DNA of 64,000 nt from Peribacillus sp044761985 (GCF_044761985.1 NZ_JBIWDK010000003.1:248001-312000), one strand, 5' to 3'; positions 43,701-52,563 are shown, counted from the stretch's first letter. The notes: generated by a model not told the origin, from the sequence alone. Numbers and translations are program-made.

Positions 43701-44268
43701 GCTTGCCCTGCAAATGCTGACCTATCTCGATATTGTCGTTTCACAATCCCAATCGCTTATCGGTAAAGAGGCGATTCCAGCCGGTGTCCTTTATTTCCAT
43801 GTTCATAATCCGGTCGTGAAATCAAAAGGCATGCTTAGCTTGGATAAAATCGATGAAGAAATTTATAAGAGTTTTAAAATGAACGGCCTAGTATTAGATC
43901 AAACCAACGTAATCAAGATGATGGACACGTCCCTTGATATAGATACTTCCAGTAAATCGGATGTCATACCTGCCGGATTTAAAAAAGACGGTTCTCTTTT
44001 AGCGGCCTCTAAAGTGGCCAGCCGTGAAGACTTCTCCTTGCTTAACCAGCATGTTCGAAAGGTCTATCAAGAGTCAGGTGACCGAATGGTCGACGGGGAT
44101 GTTGGCATAACCCCATATAAAATGAAAGAAAAAACGCCATGTACTTTCTGTTCATTCAAATCCGTCTGCCAATTCGATCAGTCGCTCGAAGAGAATCAAT
44201 TTAGGAATTTGCCACAGAAAAAGCAAAATGATGTTCTCGATTTATTAAGGGGGGAGGGTGAAAGATGA
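40774..44268 (+). CDS. addB: AddB, helicase-nuclease subunit B
   Basis: 1164 residues, ATG with AAAGGGGGG upstream. N-terminal Walker A-like GRSGTGKT near residue 9. The C-terminal nuclease domain includes LRILDYKSSEKEL near residue 955 and an iron-sulfur cluster bound by one Cys in FNSCPFSHYA (about 799) and three in CTFCSFKSVC (about 1122-1131). With AddA it unwinds and resects double-strand breaks and recognises Chi. The addA ATG overlaps its stop. Confidence 0.96.
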   Translation: MSLRFLIGRSGTGKTSKVLDEIRNGLMENPEGNPIIYLVPDQMTFLSEYKLIKTPGLEGMIRTQVFSFSRLAWRVLQETGGMSRIHLDSVGVNMLIRKIMEDKKDELKMFRRSADKQGFVSQMEQMLAEFKQYCIQPGDIRRYLDEKSPGGGGVQDKLSDLELIYQSFEDEMIGKYLDSEDYFTLLIEKMAESSYIKNADIYIDGFYSLTPQELMIVEEMMKLCKSVTIALTLDQPYRQFTPDDLHLFRQTGNLYNQLYQAGQRTGVFIEQDHVLNSTAKFNRNPGLKHLETYFALRPAQKYDQPSGVTIAQAVNRRAEIEGVARNILTLVRQGQCRFRDIAILMRNGDAYEDILQTVFRDYQIPLFVDSKRTMLNHPLIELIRSTLEIINGFWRYEPVFRAIKTELLFPLQQSHDRMREQVDKLENYVLARGIKGAGWTTKDRWTYRRFRGLELEDRPQTSKEMQLEQELNDLKHLFTEPIIKLSKRVKKSANGRELCEALYLYLEELHVPEKLEKMKLEAEEDGDLVSAREHEQSWNAVVDLLDQFVELLSEEEISMKQFAIIIEAGLESLEFSLVPQAIDQVLVANLDLSRLDDVKTAFVIGLNEGVLPGKAVSDGVFSDSDRDMLLARGLDVAPSSKVRLLDEEFTAYKAFTTPSESLYLSYPLADEEGKSLLPSSYLKRVRDVLPHVNEAFYMNDPSDLPAGEQVKYAANSEVALSYLAAQLQLKKRNYPIHPLWWDVYNSIMEDETVGPTATKVLSSLFYQNKTMKLSEETSKQLYGETILTSVSRMEMFNSCPFSHYAAHGLKLRERQVFRLDAPDIGEMFHGALKMISDYLNEHDIPWSSLTKEQCLELARKAVEQLAPKLQNQILLSTNRHHYLRRKLEHVIGRASIVLSEHAKVSGFAPIGLELGFGKNGELPPLSFTLKNGTKMELIGRIDRVDKADEDEGGVYLRILDYKSSEKELNMSEVYYGLALQMLTYLDIVVSQSQSLIGKEAIPAGVLYFHVHNPVVKSKGMLSLDKIDEEIYKSFKMNGLVLDQTNVIKMMDTSLDIDTSSKSDVIPAGFKKDGSLLAASKVASREDFSLLNQHVRKVYQESGDRMVDGDVGITPYKMKEKTPCTFCSFKSVCQFDQSLEENQFRNLPQKKQNDVLDLLRGEGER

Positions 44269-47200
44269 GTAAAACGATGATTCCCGCCATTCCTGAAGGC
44301 GTGACATGGACAGAAGAACAATGGAAAGCAATTTGGGCGAAAGACCAGGATATTTTGGTGGCCGCCGCTGCAGGCTCCGGGAAAACAGCGGTGCTTGTCA
44401 ACCGGATTATCCAAAAGGTCATATTGGAAGATAATCCAATCGATGTGGATGAGCTATTGGTGGTGACCTTCACGAATGCATCGGCCGCCGAAATGCGCCA
44501 TCGAGTTAGTGAAGCATTAGAAAAGGAAATCAATGAAAATCCCCATTCACAGCATTTGCGTAAGCAGTTAAGCCTGATTAACCGTGCGTCCATTTCCACG
44601 CTTCATTCTTTCTGTTTAGAAGTGATCAGGAAATATTACTATTTGACGGATATTGATCCTGGATTCAGGATTGCCGATTCCACGGAAGCGCAGCTTCTGC
44701 GCGATGAAGTGATGGAAGAACTTTTCGAGGAGCAATATGGCCAAGGTGACAATGAAGCATTCTTTAAATTGGTCGATGCCTTTACAAGCGATCGAAACGA
44801 TGATGCACTGCAAAATATTGTCCGGTCATTGTATGATTTCTCCCGTTCGAATCCAGATCCCGACCAATGGCTAAATCATGCAGCCCAGATGTATGATCTG
44901 GCGGAAGGGGCAGGGATAGATGATCTTCCATTTATCGAGTCCCTACAATTCGATATTGGTTTGCAGTTGGATACGGCAAAGGATTTGTTGGAGCGATCTC
45001 TAGAATTGACAAAGGTTCCGGGTGGTCCTGCTCCAAGGGCAGAAAACTATTTAGCCGATCTTGATTTGGTCGCGAAACTGGCCCGCGTGAAAGATTCTTC
45101 CTGGAATGCTCTTTATGAAGAAATTCAAAACGTGAAGTTTGGAACGGCAAAGCGTTGTACGGGAGAAGATTTTAATAAGGAAATTGTGGATGAAGCCACG
45201 AAGCAACGTGATAAAGCGAAGAAAATTATTAAATCTCTGCAAGAAGAGCTTTTTTCACGTAAGCCTGAAAGCTATCTACGTGATATCCGGGAATTGAAGG
45301 GGTATGTCGATACACTCATCATGCTCGTAAAACAGTTTGAACAAAGGTTCTTTGCTGCAAAGTCCGAAAAGAACTTGGTCGATTTTGCCGATTTGGAGCA
45401 TTATTGCCTTGATATTTTGACGGGTGAAACCATAGATGGGGAACGCACGCCGTCAGAGGCCGCCATTGAATATCGGAATCAATTCAAAGAGGTGCTTGTC
45501 GATGAGTATCAAGATACGAATCTAGTTCAGGAATCCATTTTAAGATTGGTGACGGCAGATGGTGAATATAGTGGAAATCTGTTCATGGTGGGCGATGTTA
45601 AACAATCGATTTACCGTTTCAGGCTTGCTGAACCGAATTTGTTCCTTGGAAAGTATGCGCGCTTTACCCATGATGGCACTGATTCGGGATTGCGAATTGA
45701 TCTAAACCGTAATTTCCGGAGCCGGAGAGAAGTGCTTGATGGGACGAATTTCTTGTTTCATCAACTAATGGGGCTGACTGTCGGTGAGATTGATTATGAT
45801 GAGGATGCGCAATTGAAAAAAGGTGCGCCATATCCCGAAGATAAGGAATATCCCATTGAACTTCATTTAATTGATGGAGCAGCAGATACAAGTGAAGCCG
45901 GACAGGATAACGAGGATTCAGAGGTAGGTTTTGAAGCCGAGGAATTGGAAAAAGCGCAACTGGAAGCTAGGATGATGGCGAGGCTCATAAAGCAGGCCAT
46001 AAACGAGAAACAGCAAATCTATGATACGAAAACCAAGCAATACCGTTCTGCAACATACCGTGATATGGTCATTCTTCTTCGTTCTATGCCATGGGCTCCG
46101 CAAATTATGGAGGAATTCAAGAAGCAAGGGATTCCTGTCTATGCCAACTTGTCCTCTGGATACTTTGAAGCTACCGAAGTTGCTATCATGATTTCTTTAT
46201 TGAAAGTAATAGATAATCCGCAGCAGGATATCCCATTGGCATCCGTTCTCCGCTCTCCGATTGTAGGAATGGATGAGGAGGAAATGTCTCAAATTCGTTT
46301 ATACCACACAGGTACGTATTATGAGGCGCTAGCCGATTTCTATAGGAAGGGTGACCCGGATGAGCATCCGGACCTATATCGTAAAGCTTCTACCTTTTAT
46401 AAAAAGCTGGTGAAGTGGCGGAAACTGGCTAGACAGGAAGCGTTGTCGGATTTAATTTGGCTTTTGTACCGCGAAACCCAATTTTACGATTTTGCTGGGG
46501 GAATGCCGGGCGGCAAACAGCGCCAGGCCAATTTAAGGGCCTTGTATGATCGGGCCAGACAATATGAAGCGAGTTCATTCCGTGGGCTCTTCCGTTTCTT
46601 GCGTTTCATCGAAAGAATGCAGGAGCGTGGAGATGATTTAGGCGCGGCACGGGCTTTAGGTGAACAGGAAGATGTCGTCCGCCTGATGACGATCCATTCC
46701 TCAAAGGGGTTGGAGTTTCCGATTGTATTCATTGCAGGCCTTTCGAGACAATTCAATATGATGGATTTGCGGAAGCCGTATTTATTGGATAAGGATTATG
46801 GATTTGCGGCGAAGTATGTCAATTCCGAGTTACGGATAACGTACCCATCACTCCCACAGCTCGCTTTCAAGAAAAAGAAACAGTTAGAGTTAATTGCCGA
46901 AGAAATGCGTGTTCTCTATGTAGCGTTGACGAGGGCGAAGGAAAAGCTCCATCTGATTGCCAGCATAAGTGATGCCGAAAAAACACAGCAAAAATGGATA
47001 AGTCAAGCAACGCATGGAGAATGGCTCCTGAAAGACCATGCGCGGGCAGGAGCTAAAAGTTACCTCGACTGGATTGGTCCATCCCTTGTGCGTCATCGTG
47101 ATTTTCAGGGCTTTACTGGGTTTGGTTTTGAAATGGAATCCCATCCGTCAAATTGGTCAATCTCTGTCATTCCAATGGAGGAATTGACCGTTCTGGATGA

Positions 47201-48002
47201 GGAAGAAGCTATTTTACAGGAGCAATTGCTGGAACATGTTCGGAAATCCGAAAAGGTGGACTTGGAATCTGAGTTTGTCGCTGCTGTTAAGGACCAACTG
47301 AACTGGGAGTATGGGGAACATGAGGCGACTGTGCATCGATCCAAGCAGTCCGTTTCAGAGTTGAAGCGTCAATACGAGCTGAGGGACGAGCAGAGTTCTA
47401 CGGAGTTATTGCGTAAATTCAAGAGCCCGATAACGAAACGCCCTGTCTTCATGCAAGAAAAATCTCTGACACCCGCTGAAAGGGGAACGATTACGCATCT
47501 AGTCATGCAGCATATCGATTTGACATCGGACATCACCATTCCTTCCATTGAGCGATTACTCGTTGACTTGATTCAGCGCGAGTTGTTGACTGAAGAACAG
47601 AGAGAAGCCGTGAATCCGGAAACGATTATCGATTTCTTTGAAAGCGATATTGGAAAGAGGCTGTGTAAGGCGCCGACAATTCGACGTGAAGTACCGTTCA
47701 CGATGTCACTTCCAGCTAAAGAGGCTTATAGTGATTGGGAAAAGGGTGAAGAGGAAGTCTTGATCCAAGGTGTCATTGATTGTATTTTTGAAGATGAACA
47801 AGGCCTTGTTTTGCTGGATTATAAAACGGATGCGATAACTGGACGTTTTGCTAGTGGATATGAAGGTGCGAAAGACATTCTTGCCGACCGTTACCGTATG
47901 CAATTGGAACTTTACACAAGAGCGGTTGAAGGGATTTTGAATAAAAAAGTGACAAGCCGTTATTTATTTTTCTTTGATGGCTCGCACTTATTGGAAATGT
48001 AA
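44265..48002 (+). CDS. addA: AddA, ATP-dependent helicase-nuclease subunit A
   Basis: 1245 residues. UvrD-type superfamily-1 helicase: Walker A AAAGSGKTAVL near residue 36, VVTFTNASAAEMRHR (motif Ia), LVDEYQDTN (motif II) near residue 411, GDVKQSIYRFR (motif III), and MTIHSSKGLEFP (motif V) near residue 808. The C-terminal RecB-type nuclease domain has LLDYKTDAITG near residue 1185. Starts four bases inside addB, so the two are translationally coupled. Contributes helicase and one of the two nuclease sites. Confidence 0.97.
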   Translation: MSKTMIPAIPEGVTWTEEQWKAIWAKDQDILVAAAAGSGKTAVLVNRIIQKVILEDNPIDVDELLVVTFTNASAAEMRHRVSEALEKEINENPHSQHLRKQLSLINRASISTLHSFCLEVIRKYYYLTDIDPGFRIADSTEAQLLRDEVMEELFEEQYGQGDNEAFFKLVDAFTSDRNDDALQNIVRSLYDFSRSNPDPDQWLNHAAQMYDLAEGAGIDDLPFIESLQFDIGLQLDTAKDLLERSLELTKVPGGPAPRAENYLADLDLVAKLARVKDSSWNALYEEIQNVKFGTAKRCTGEDFNKEIVDEATKQRDKAKKIIKSLQEELFSRKPESYLRDIRELKGYVDTLIMLVKQFEQRFFAAKSEKNLVDFADLEHYCLDILTGETIDGERTPSEAAIEYRNQFKEVLVDEYQDTNLVQESILRLVTADGEYSGNLFMVGDVKQSIYRFRLAEPNLFLGKYARFTHDGTDSGLRIDLNRNFRSRREVLDGTNFLFHQLMGLTVGEIDYDEDAQLKKGAPYPEDKEYPIELHLIDGAADTSEAGQDNEDSEVGFEAEELEKAQLEARMMARLIKQAINEKQQIYDTKTKQYRSATYRDMVILLRSMPWAPQIMEEFKKQGIPVYANLSSGYFEATEVAIMISLLKVIDNPQQDIPLASVLRSPIVGMDEEEMSQIRLYHTGTYYEALADFYRKGDPDEHPDLYRKASTFYKKLVKWRKLARQEALSDLIWLLYRETQFYDFAGGMPGGKQRQANLRALYDRARQYEASSFRGLFRFLRFIERMQERGDDLGAARALGEQEDVVRLMTIHSSKGLEFPIVFIAGLSRQFNMMDLRKPYLLDKDYGFAAKYVNSELRITYPSLPQLAFKKKKQLELIAEEMRVLYVALTRAKEKLHLIASISDAEKTQQKWISQATHGEWLLKDHARAGAKSYLDWIGPSLVRHRDFQGFTGFGFEMESHPSNWSISVIPMEELTVLDEEEAILQEQLLEHVRKSEKVDLESEFVAAVKDQLNWEYGEHEATVHRSKQSVSELKRQYELRDEQSSTELLRKFKSPITKRPVFMQEKSLTPAERGTITHLVMQHIDLTSDITIPSIERLLVDLIQRELLTEEQREAVNPETIIDFFESDIGKRLCKAPTIRREVPFTMSLPAKEAYSDWEKGEEEVLIQGVIDCIFEDEQGLVLLDYKTDAITGRFASGYEGAKDILADRYRMQLELYTRAVEGILNKKVTSRYLFFFDGSHLLEM

Positions 48003-48006
48003 AAGA

Positions 48007-48044
48007 GAAGGGGGGTCTGCAGCTGAGGGACACCCCTTTTTTTG
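48007..48044 (+). terminator. intrinsic terminator of addBA
   Basis: AAGGGG ... CCCCTTTTTTT stem soon after the addA stop. Confidence 0.7.
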
Positions 48045-48081
48045 AATGGCTGTTTTCGTAGGTAGGTATTTAAATTTCATA

Positions 48082-48128
48082 AATGAAGGAGGAAGGGAAC
48101 CATTGATTCCCTTCCTCCTTCATTTTTT
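48082..48128. terminator. bidirectional terminator between addA and the methyltransferase gene
   Basis: Very strong 17-base stem ATGAAGGAGGAAGGGAA / TTCCCTTCCTCCTTCAT followed by T7, overlapping the end of the minus-strand gene. Confidence 0.9.
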
Positions 48129-48896
48129 TACACCAATTACACGTAATCTTTTATAATCAGCTACCCAATTTCCGTCTTTATACAAAGTATCTTTTAAATT
48201 ATTCTCAACGTTTGTAATGATATCTTTTATCCTATGTTCAGGAACATCATCAAATAAATGATTACCAAACATAGCAATCCAATTTTTCAGCCCTTTATCT
48301 CCGTCCAATTGTGTCGGCCTATCGTAGTGTTGAGCAAAGGTTACTCTAAATCCTACCTCTTCCATTAAAGTTGCGTATTCAGCAATACTAGGATAAAACC
48401 ACGGGAATTTTTCTATTTTAAACGTTATCCCTTCTCTTTCGATTAGTTGAATGATTTCATCCGTTATGATTTGAACGTTTCCTTTTCCTCCGAACTCAGC
48501 TACAAATCTTCCCCCTGCTTTTAAGCTGTGGTAAATACATTGTAGGGCTTGGATTGGTGGTTTTACCCAATGAAGAGTTGCGTTAGAGAATACAGCATCA
48601 AATTCGCTATGGAAGTCTAATTCTACTGCATTTTGAACCATGAACTTTATTTTTGGGTATTTGTGTCTTGCTTGAGTAATCATATTTTCTGAGTTATCTA
48701 TACCAACGATATCAATACCGAAAGTGGATAATTCATTTGCTAAATCACCCGTCCCGCAGCCTAAGTCAAGAATTTTTTCACCTTGCTTTGGTGCTAATAA
48801 ATCTACTAAGTCCTGACCATACTCAGAAACAAATGAATGCTTTTTATCGTATAAATCTGCATTCCAGCTATCTTTCTTATTTTGAAGTGTTTTCAA
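48120..48896 (-). CDS. class I SAM-dependent methyltransferase
   Basis: 258 residues from the TTG at 48896; GGGGGG six bases upstream makes it preferable to the in-frame TTG at 48917. SAM-binding motif I ILDLGCGTGDLANEL near residue 42, motif II IVGIDNSENMI, and FSNATLHWV (motif IV region) near residue 102. It resembles trans-aconitate-type or small-molecule methyltransferases; the substrate is unknown. It is more AT-rich in codon choice than addA and trpB and has no counterpart at this spot in B. subtilis, so it may be an acquired gene. Confidence 0.82.
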   Translation of the reverse strand: MKTLQNKKDSWNADLYDKKHSFVSEYGQDLVDLLAPKQGEKILDLGCGTGDLANELSTFGIDIVGIDNSENMITQARHKYPKIKFMVQNAVELDFHSEFDAVFSNATLHWVKPPIQALQCIYHSLKAGGRFVAEFGGKGNVQIITDEIIQLIEREGITFKIEKFPWFYPSIAEYATLMEEVGFRVTFAQHYDRPTQLDGDKGLKNWIAMFGNHLFDDVPEHRIKDIITNVENNLKDTLYKDGNWVADYKRLRVIGVKK

Positions 48897-48978
48897 GTTA
48901 ATTCCCCCCATTGTCAATATGGATATATTTAGTAAACTAATTATACATGAAAGAATAAATGAAAGTTAATGATGAAAT

Positions 48979-49134
48979 TTAATTGCCACAATGGACATAG
49001 GCTAACCCTTCGTTGAAGCGTGTTTCTCCACTTGCAGTAAATGCATCTTTCATTTCTTCCTCTTCATCGGAGAAGAATTCGTGTTTTGGCAAAACGGTAA
49101 AGTTAGCCCTTACGTCTTTCCAAAACGACCATTT
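48979..49134 (-). pseudogene. C-terminal remnant of an unidentified gene
   Basis: A 51-codon open stretch with protein-like composition (WSFWKDVRANFTVL, KHEFFSDEEEEMKDAF, GLAYVHCGN) that ends in a stop but has no start codon or ribosome site near its beginning; it is closed by an in-frame TAA just upstream. It looks like the tail of a deleted gene. The parent family is not recognised. Confidence 0.35.
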
Positions 49135-49156
49135 TTAGGTATATAAACAAAAGAAT

Positions 49157-49186
49157 TTGAGAAAAAGCGGTTCGTTCACGTATACT
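49157..49186 (+). promoter_or_regulatory. sigma-A promoter of trpB
   Basis: TTGAGA (49157-49162), 18 bases, TATACT (49181-49186), about 45 bases before the start codon. Confidence 0.6.
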
Positions 49187-49217
49187 TGAATTGTAAAATA
49201 AAATGGTGCATGTAAAG

Positions 49218-49256
49218 GAGAAGAGTTGAGTATGACGAGAGAACAGACGAGCAGAG
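49218..49256 (+). promoter_or_regulatory. GAG-triplet cluster, possible TRAP site, over the trpB start
   Basis: GAG at 49218, 49223, 49228, 49237, 49249 and 49254. The first three are exactly five bases apart and form the ribosome site; the others lie in codons 2-8. The (G/U)AG with short spacers is what TRAP binds; spacing is less regular than at trpP. Confidence 0.45.
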
Positions 49257-50395
49257 GATACTTTGGAGATTTCGGTGGTAGTTTTGTACCTAAAGAACTT
49301 CAAGAAGTAATGGATAATTTAGAAGCGGCTTTCATGAAATATAAAGATGATCCTGAATTTAAAGAGGAGTTTCAATACTATTTAAAAGAATATGTGGGAA
49401 GGGAAAATCCGTTGACCTTTGCACAAAATCTAACAAAAAAAATAGGCGGTGCAAAAATTTATTTGAAGCGGGAGGACCTGAATCATACGGGCGCTCACAA
49501 AATCAATAATGCCATTGGGCAAATACTGCTCGCTAAACGGATGGGGGCAAAGCGTATCATTGCAGAAACCGGAGCCGGACAGCATGGTGTAGCGACTGCG
49601 ACGGCTTGTGCGATGTTCGGCTTGGAATGCGTCATCTATATGGGCAAGCTGGATACGGAACGGCAGGCATTGAATGTATTTCGAATGGAATTGTTAGGGG
49701 CTAAGGTCATACCGGTGGAAAAGGGCCAGGGCAGGTTAAAGGATGCGGTCGATGAGGCGCTGAGTGACTTGGTTCAAAACTATGAAAATACGTTTTACCT
49801 CCTGGGTTCTGCTGTCGGGCCTCATCCTTATCCTTCAATCGTCAAGTATTTTCAGTCCATCATCAGTGAAGAATCGAAAAAACAAATCCTTGAAAAGGAA
49901 GGGAAACTGCCAACGGCAATCATTGCGTGTACGGGTGGTGGAAGTAATGCCATTGGTGCTTTTGCTCACTATATCGATGACGCAGAGGTTCGTTTGATTG
50001 GTGTAGAACCCGCCGAAGCCCCGAGTATATCTCAGGGAGTTCCAGCAGTGCTGCATGGATTTAAAAGTTTGACGTTATTGGATGAGGAAGGGGAACCACA
50101 GCCGACTTTTTCCATTGCGGCAGGCTTGGATTACCCTAGCGTAGGTCCGGAACACAGTTTCTTGAAGGAAAGTGGCAGGGCCGAGTATCTAACCATAAAA
50201 GGGGAGGAAGCGCTCGAAGCCTTTCAAGTACTATCCAAAACGGAGGGAATCATCCCGGCGCTTGAAAGTTCGCATGCCGTTGCGTGTGCCCTGGTCTTGG
50301 CAAAAGAACTATCAAAGGATGACGTGTTGATTGTGAACTTATCAGGACGCGGCGATAAAGACGTTGAGCAAGTATTCAAGATGCTGAGTGAATGA
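49232..50395 (+). CDS. trpB: tryptophan synthase beta chain TrpB
   Basis: 387 residues from the ATG at 49232; a TTG two codons earlier (49226) is equally close to the GGAG site. Fold-type II PLP enzyme: PLP lysine in HTGAHKINN near residue 86, AETGAGQHGVATATA near residue 108, and the phosphate loop CTGGGSNAIG near residue 231. It joins indole and serine to make tryptophan. It is a canonical TrpB1-type sequence but stands alone, without trpA or other trp genes, and ends in its own terminator, so it is either a second copy or a displaced gene. Confidence 0.93.
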   Translation: MTREQTSRGYFGDFGGSFVPKELQEVMDNLEAAFMKYKDDPEFKEEFQYYLKEYVGRENPLTFAQNLTKKIGGAKIYLKREDLNHTGAHKINNAIGQILLAKRMGAKRIIAETGAGQHGVATATACAMFGLECVIYMGKLDTERQALNVFRMELLGAKVIPVEKGQGRLKDAVDEALSDLVQNYENTFYLLGSAVGPHPYPSIVKYFQSIISEESKKQILEKEGKLPTAIIACTGGGSNAIGAFAHYIDDAEVRLIGVEPAEAPSISQGVPAVLHGFKSLTLLDEEGEPQPTFSIAAGLDYPSVGPEHSFLKESGRAEYLTIKGEEALEAFQVLSKTEGIIPALESSHAVACALVLAKELSKDDVLIVNLSGRGDKDVEQVFKMLSE

Positions 50396-50407
50396 TGTAT
50401 AGAGACA

Positions 50408-50445
50408 AAAGGGTTTCGGGATGAATTCGTCCTGAAACCCTTTTT
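50408..50445 (+). terminator. intrinsic terminator of trpB
   Basis: AAAGGGTTTC / GAAACCCTTTTT hairpin. Confidence 0.87.
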
Positions 50446-50448
50446 AAT

Positions 50449-50894
50449 TTGCTTAAAGATTAAGAGTCCAAGAGTTTTACCTACATATGAATCGTTTGAA
50501 GAAGCATCGCCGCCACCCGAATTTGTTGTTGAAACAAGGTCTAGAAGCTATTTAGTGTTGATGAATGAGATGAATCTTTTGCCCTGTCTTTTCTCTATCA
50601 AAATAATTCGGCTAAGATCTACATAGGTATTTATTCTATTTTCATTCTTGACGATAAGATTTCTGAATATTTTGTCGTATTTAGTCTTATCACATGTCTT
50701 TCAAAGTGAGGAGTCTAGACTAGTAGTCCGATTATTTGTGCGGAAAGCAGGTGGCTTTACCTATATTTGTCCTGTAGTGTAATTGAGTGTTTCGACCGAT
50801 AGTTAATTAATGGCAAATTAAAATAAAATAGTTTTACAGCTTGAGAGCTTCATACATAGCAAATACAAAGCGAAAGCGAGAGAGGGGAAACGGG
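50449..50894. other. 446-bp intergenic region upstream of the subtilisin gene
   Basis: AT-rich with no open frame supported by a ribosome site and no clear hairpin. A long regulated upstream region is usual for extracellular protease genes; specific operators for Hpr, DegU or AbrB could not be recognised. Confidence 0.4.
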
Positions 50895-52154
50895 ATGAAG
50901 ACTGGAAAAAGGATTGGAATGGCTATGCTGTGTTTCGGGATGAGCTTCTCCATTTTTGCCAATGGAGCGGATGCCAAACAAAGCGAGAAGGTACAAAAGG
51001 AAGATATTCGCATTTACCTAAAAGGGTCTGAGAATGAGATAACGCAAGCCAAGAAGAAGTTTGGGCATGAGCGGAGTTTTGGAAAGGAAGGCTTTACGGC
51101 AAACGTAAGCAGCGAAGAATATGAAGCGTTGACTAAGAATGGCAATCTAGAAGTTGAAAAGGTAAACAAGTATACAACTGCGCAAACGGTTCAACCGACT
51201 AGCCAGGCCACGACTGCTGCGGTTCCTTCCGCGAGAACGCCATGGGGCATCAAGGCTATCTACAATGATTCGTCCATCACTAAAACATCGGGGGGAGACG
51301 GTATTAAAATCGCAGTGTTGGATACTGGAACAACGGTTTCGCATACGGATTTGTCAGCAAATGTGGAGCAATGCAAAGATTTCACTACCTCATCCACATA
51401 CACCAATAACTCTTGTACAGACAGGGACGGACATGGAACACATGTATCCGGAACTGTCTTGGCAAACGGTGGCTCTGACGGACTTGGGGTATATGGAGTG
51501 GCTCCTGAAGCCGAACTTTGGGCATATAAAGTACTGGGTGATGATGGTTCGGGATATTCCGATGATATTGCGGCAGCTATCCGTCATGCAGCCGATCAAA
51601 GTGTGAGCACAGGGTCTAAGACCATCATTTCGATGTCCTTGGGTTCAAGCAGGAAAGATTCCTTGATTTCAAGTGCAGTGGACTATGCTTATGGCAAAGG
51701 TGTCCTGGTCATTGCGGCTGCCGGAAACAGCGGATATTCAGCGAATACAATCGGTTATCCAGGAGCTCTTCCCAATGCAGTGGCTGTAGCGGCTCTTGAA
51801 AATGTTCAGGCTAACGGGACATATAGAGTGGCTAATTATTCTTCCAGAGGGAATCCGAATACGGACGGAGATTATGTGATTCAGGAAAAAGATGTCGAAG
51901 TATCAGCTCCGGGTTCAGCCATTGAATCAACTTGGCTAAACGACGGCTATAACACGATTAGCGGAACTTCGATGGCAACACCACATGTTTCAGGGTTGGC
52001 GGCTAAAATCTGGTCCTCTAATAAGAACCTGACTAATGCGCAGGTGCGAGCTCAATTACAAACAAAAGCAAAAGCTTATGACATCAAGGGTGGATACGGT
52101 GCAGCGACTGGTGATGATTATGCATCCGGTTTTGGATTTGTCCGTGTAAAATAA
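50895..52154 (+). CDS. secreted subtilisin-like serine protease (S8)
   Basis: 419 residues from the ATG at 50895 (GAGAGGGGAA upstream; an in-frame ATG at 50841 is upstream of that site). Sec signal peptide (KTGKRIGMAMLCFGMSFSIF ... GADA), an inhibitor I9-type propeptide to about residue 105, then the catalytic domain with Asp in AVLDTGT, His in RDGHGTHVSGT and Ser in SGTSMATPHVSG. Resembles intracellularly unrelated subtilisins with a disulfide-capable Cys pair (QCKDF, NSCTD). Exported, probably with help of PrsA, and a plausible Hpr target. In B. subtilis the aprE gene lies by yhfN instead. Confidence 0.92.
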   Translation: MKTGKRIGMAMLCFGMSFSIFANGADAKQSEKVQKEDIRIYLKGSENEITQAKKKFGHERSFGKEGFTANVSSEEYEALTKNGNLEVEKVNKYTTAQTVQPTSQATTAAVPSARTPWGIKAIYNDSSITKTSGGDGIKIAVLDTGTTVSHTDLSANVEQCKDFTTSSTYTNNSCTDRDGHGTHVSGTVLANGGSDGLGVYGVAPEAELWAYKVLGDDGSGYSDDIAAAIRHAADQSVSTGSKTIISMSLGSSRKDSLISSAVDYAYGKGVLVIAAAGNSGYSANTIGYPGALPNAVAVAALENVQANGTYRVANYSSRGNPNTDGDYVIQEKDVEVSAPGSAIESTWLNDGYNTISGTSMATPHVSGLAAKIWSSNKNLTNAQVRAQLQTKAKAYDIKGGYGAATGDDYASGFGFVRVK

Positions 52155-52300
52155 CGGAACCCTTATACAGATGATATCACTGAGGGATAAATGCCTTTGA
52201 ACGTGTATCATTTCATAATTCATTCATCATCTATATTTTTTTAATATAACAGAAACATCACTATTAAACTTTATTAATAAAATCATCAATTCAACAAATT

Positions 52301-52327
52301 GAAGCCTCCTAGAAATAGGAGGCTTCC
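52301..52327 (-). terminator. terminator of the gerP operon
   Basis: GAAGCCTCCT / AGGAGGCTTC perfect 10-base stem just after gerPF; the T tract on the minus strand is weak. Confidence 0.7.
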
Positions 52328-52332
52328 ATGCA

Positions 52333-52551
52333 TTAATTATTTCCGGCGATAGGCTGATCTACCCCATTAACATCAAGGACGTTGCTTCCGTTCAGACCAT
52401 TGGCGGTAAAAACGAATGCACCTGTGTTCGATGAGCCGGAGCCGGTGACGGACTTGCTGGCGGATTTCGGTGAAATGACGGCCGCATCCCCGAATAAGAG
52501 GTTTCCTGACCCGACATTAAATATTTGTACTGGACCTACAATGGCTGGCAT
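52333..52551 (-). CDS. gerPF: spore germination protein GerPF
   Basis: 72 residues. MPAIVGPVQIFNVGSGNLLFGDA is the GerPA/GerPF family start, and the protein ends with VNGVDQPIAGNN. Last gene of gerPA-gerPB-gerPC-gerPD-gerPE-gerPF. GerP proteins sit in the spore coat and let germinants such as alanine pass to their receptors. A ribosome site (AAAGGAGA) precedes the ATG on the minus strand. Confidence 0.92.
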   Translation of the reverse strand: MPAIVGPVQIFNVGSGNLLFGDAAVISPKSASKSVTGSGSSNTGAFVFTANGLNGSNVLDVNGVDQPIAGNN

Positions 52552-52563
52552 ATGATTTCTCCT

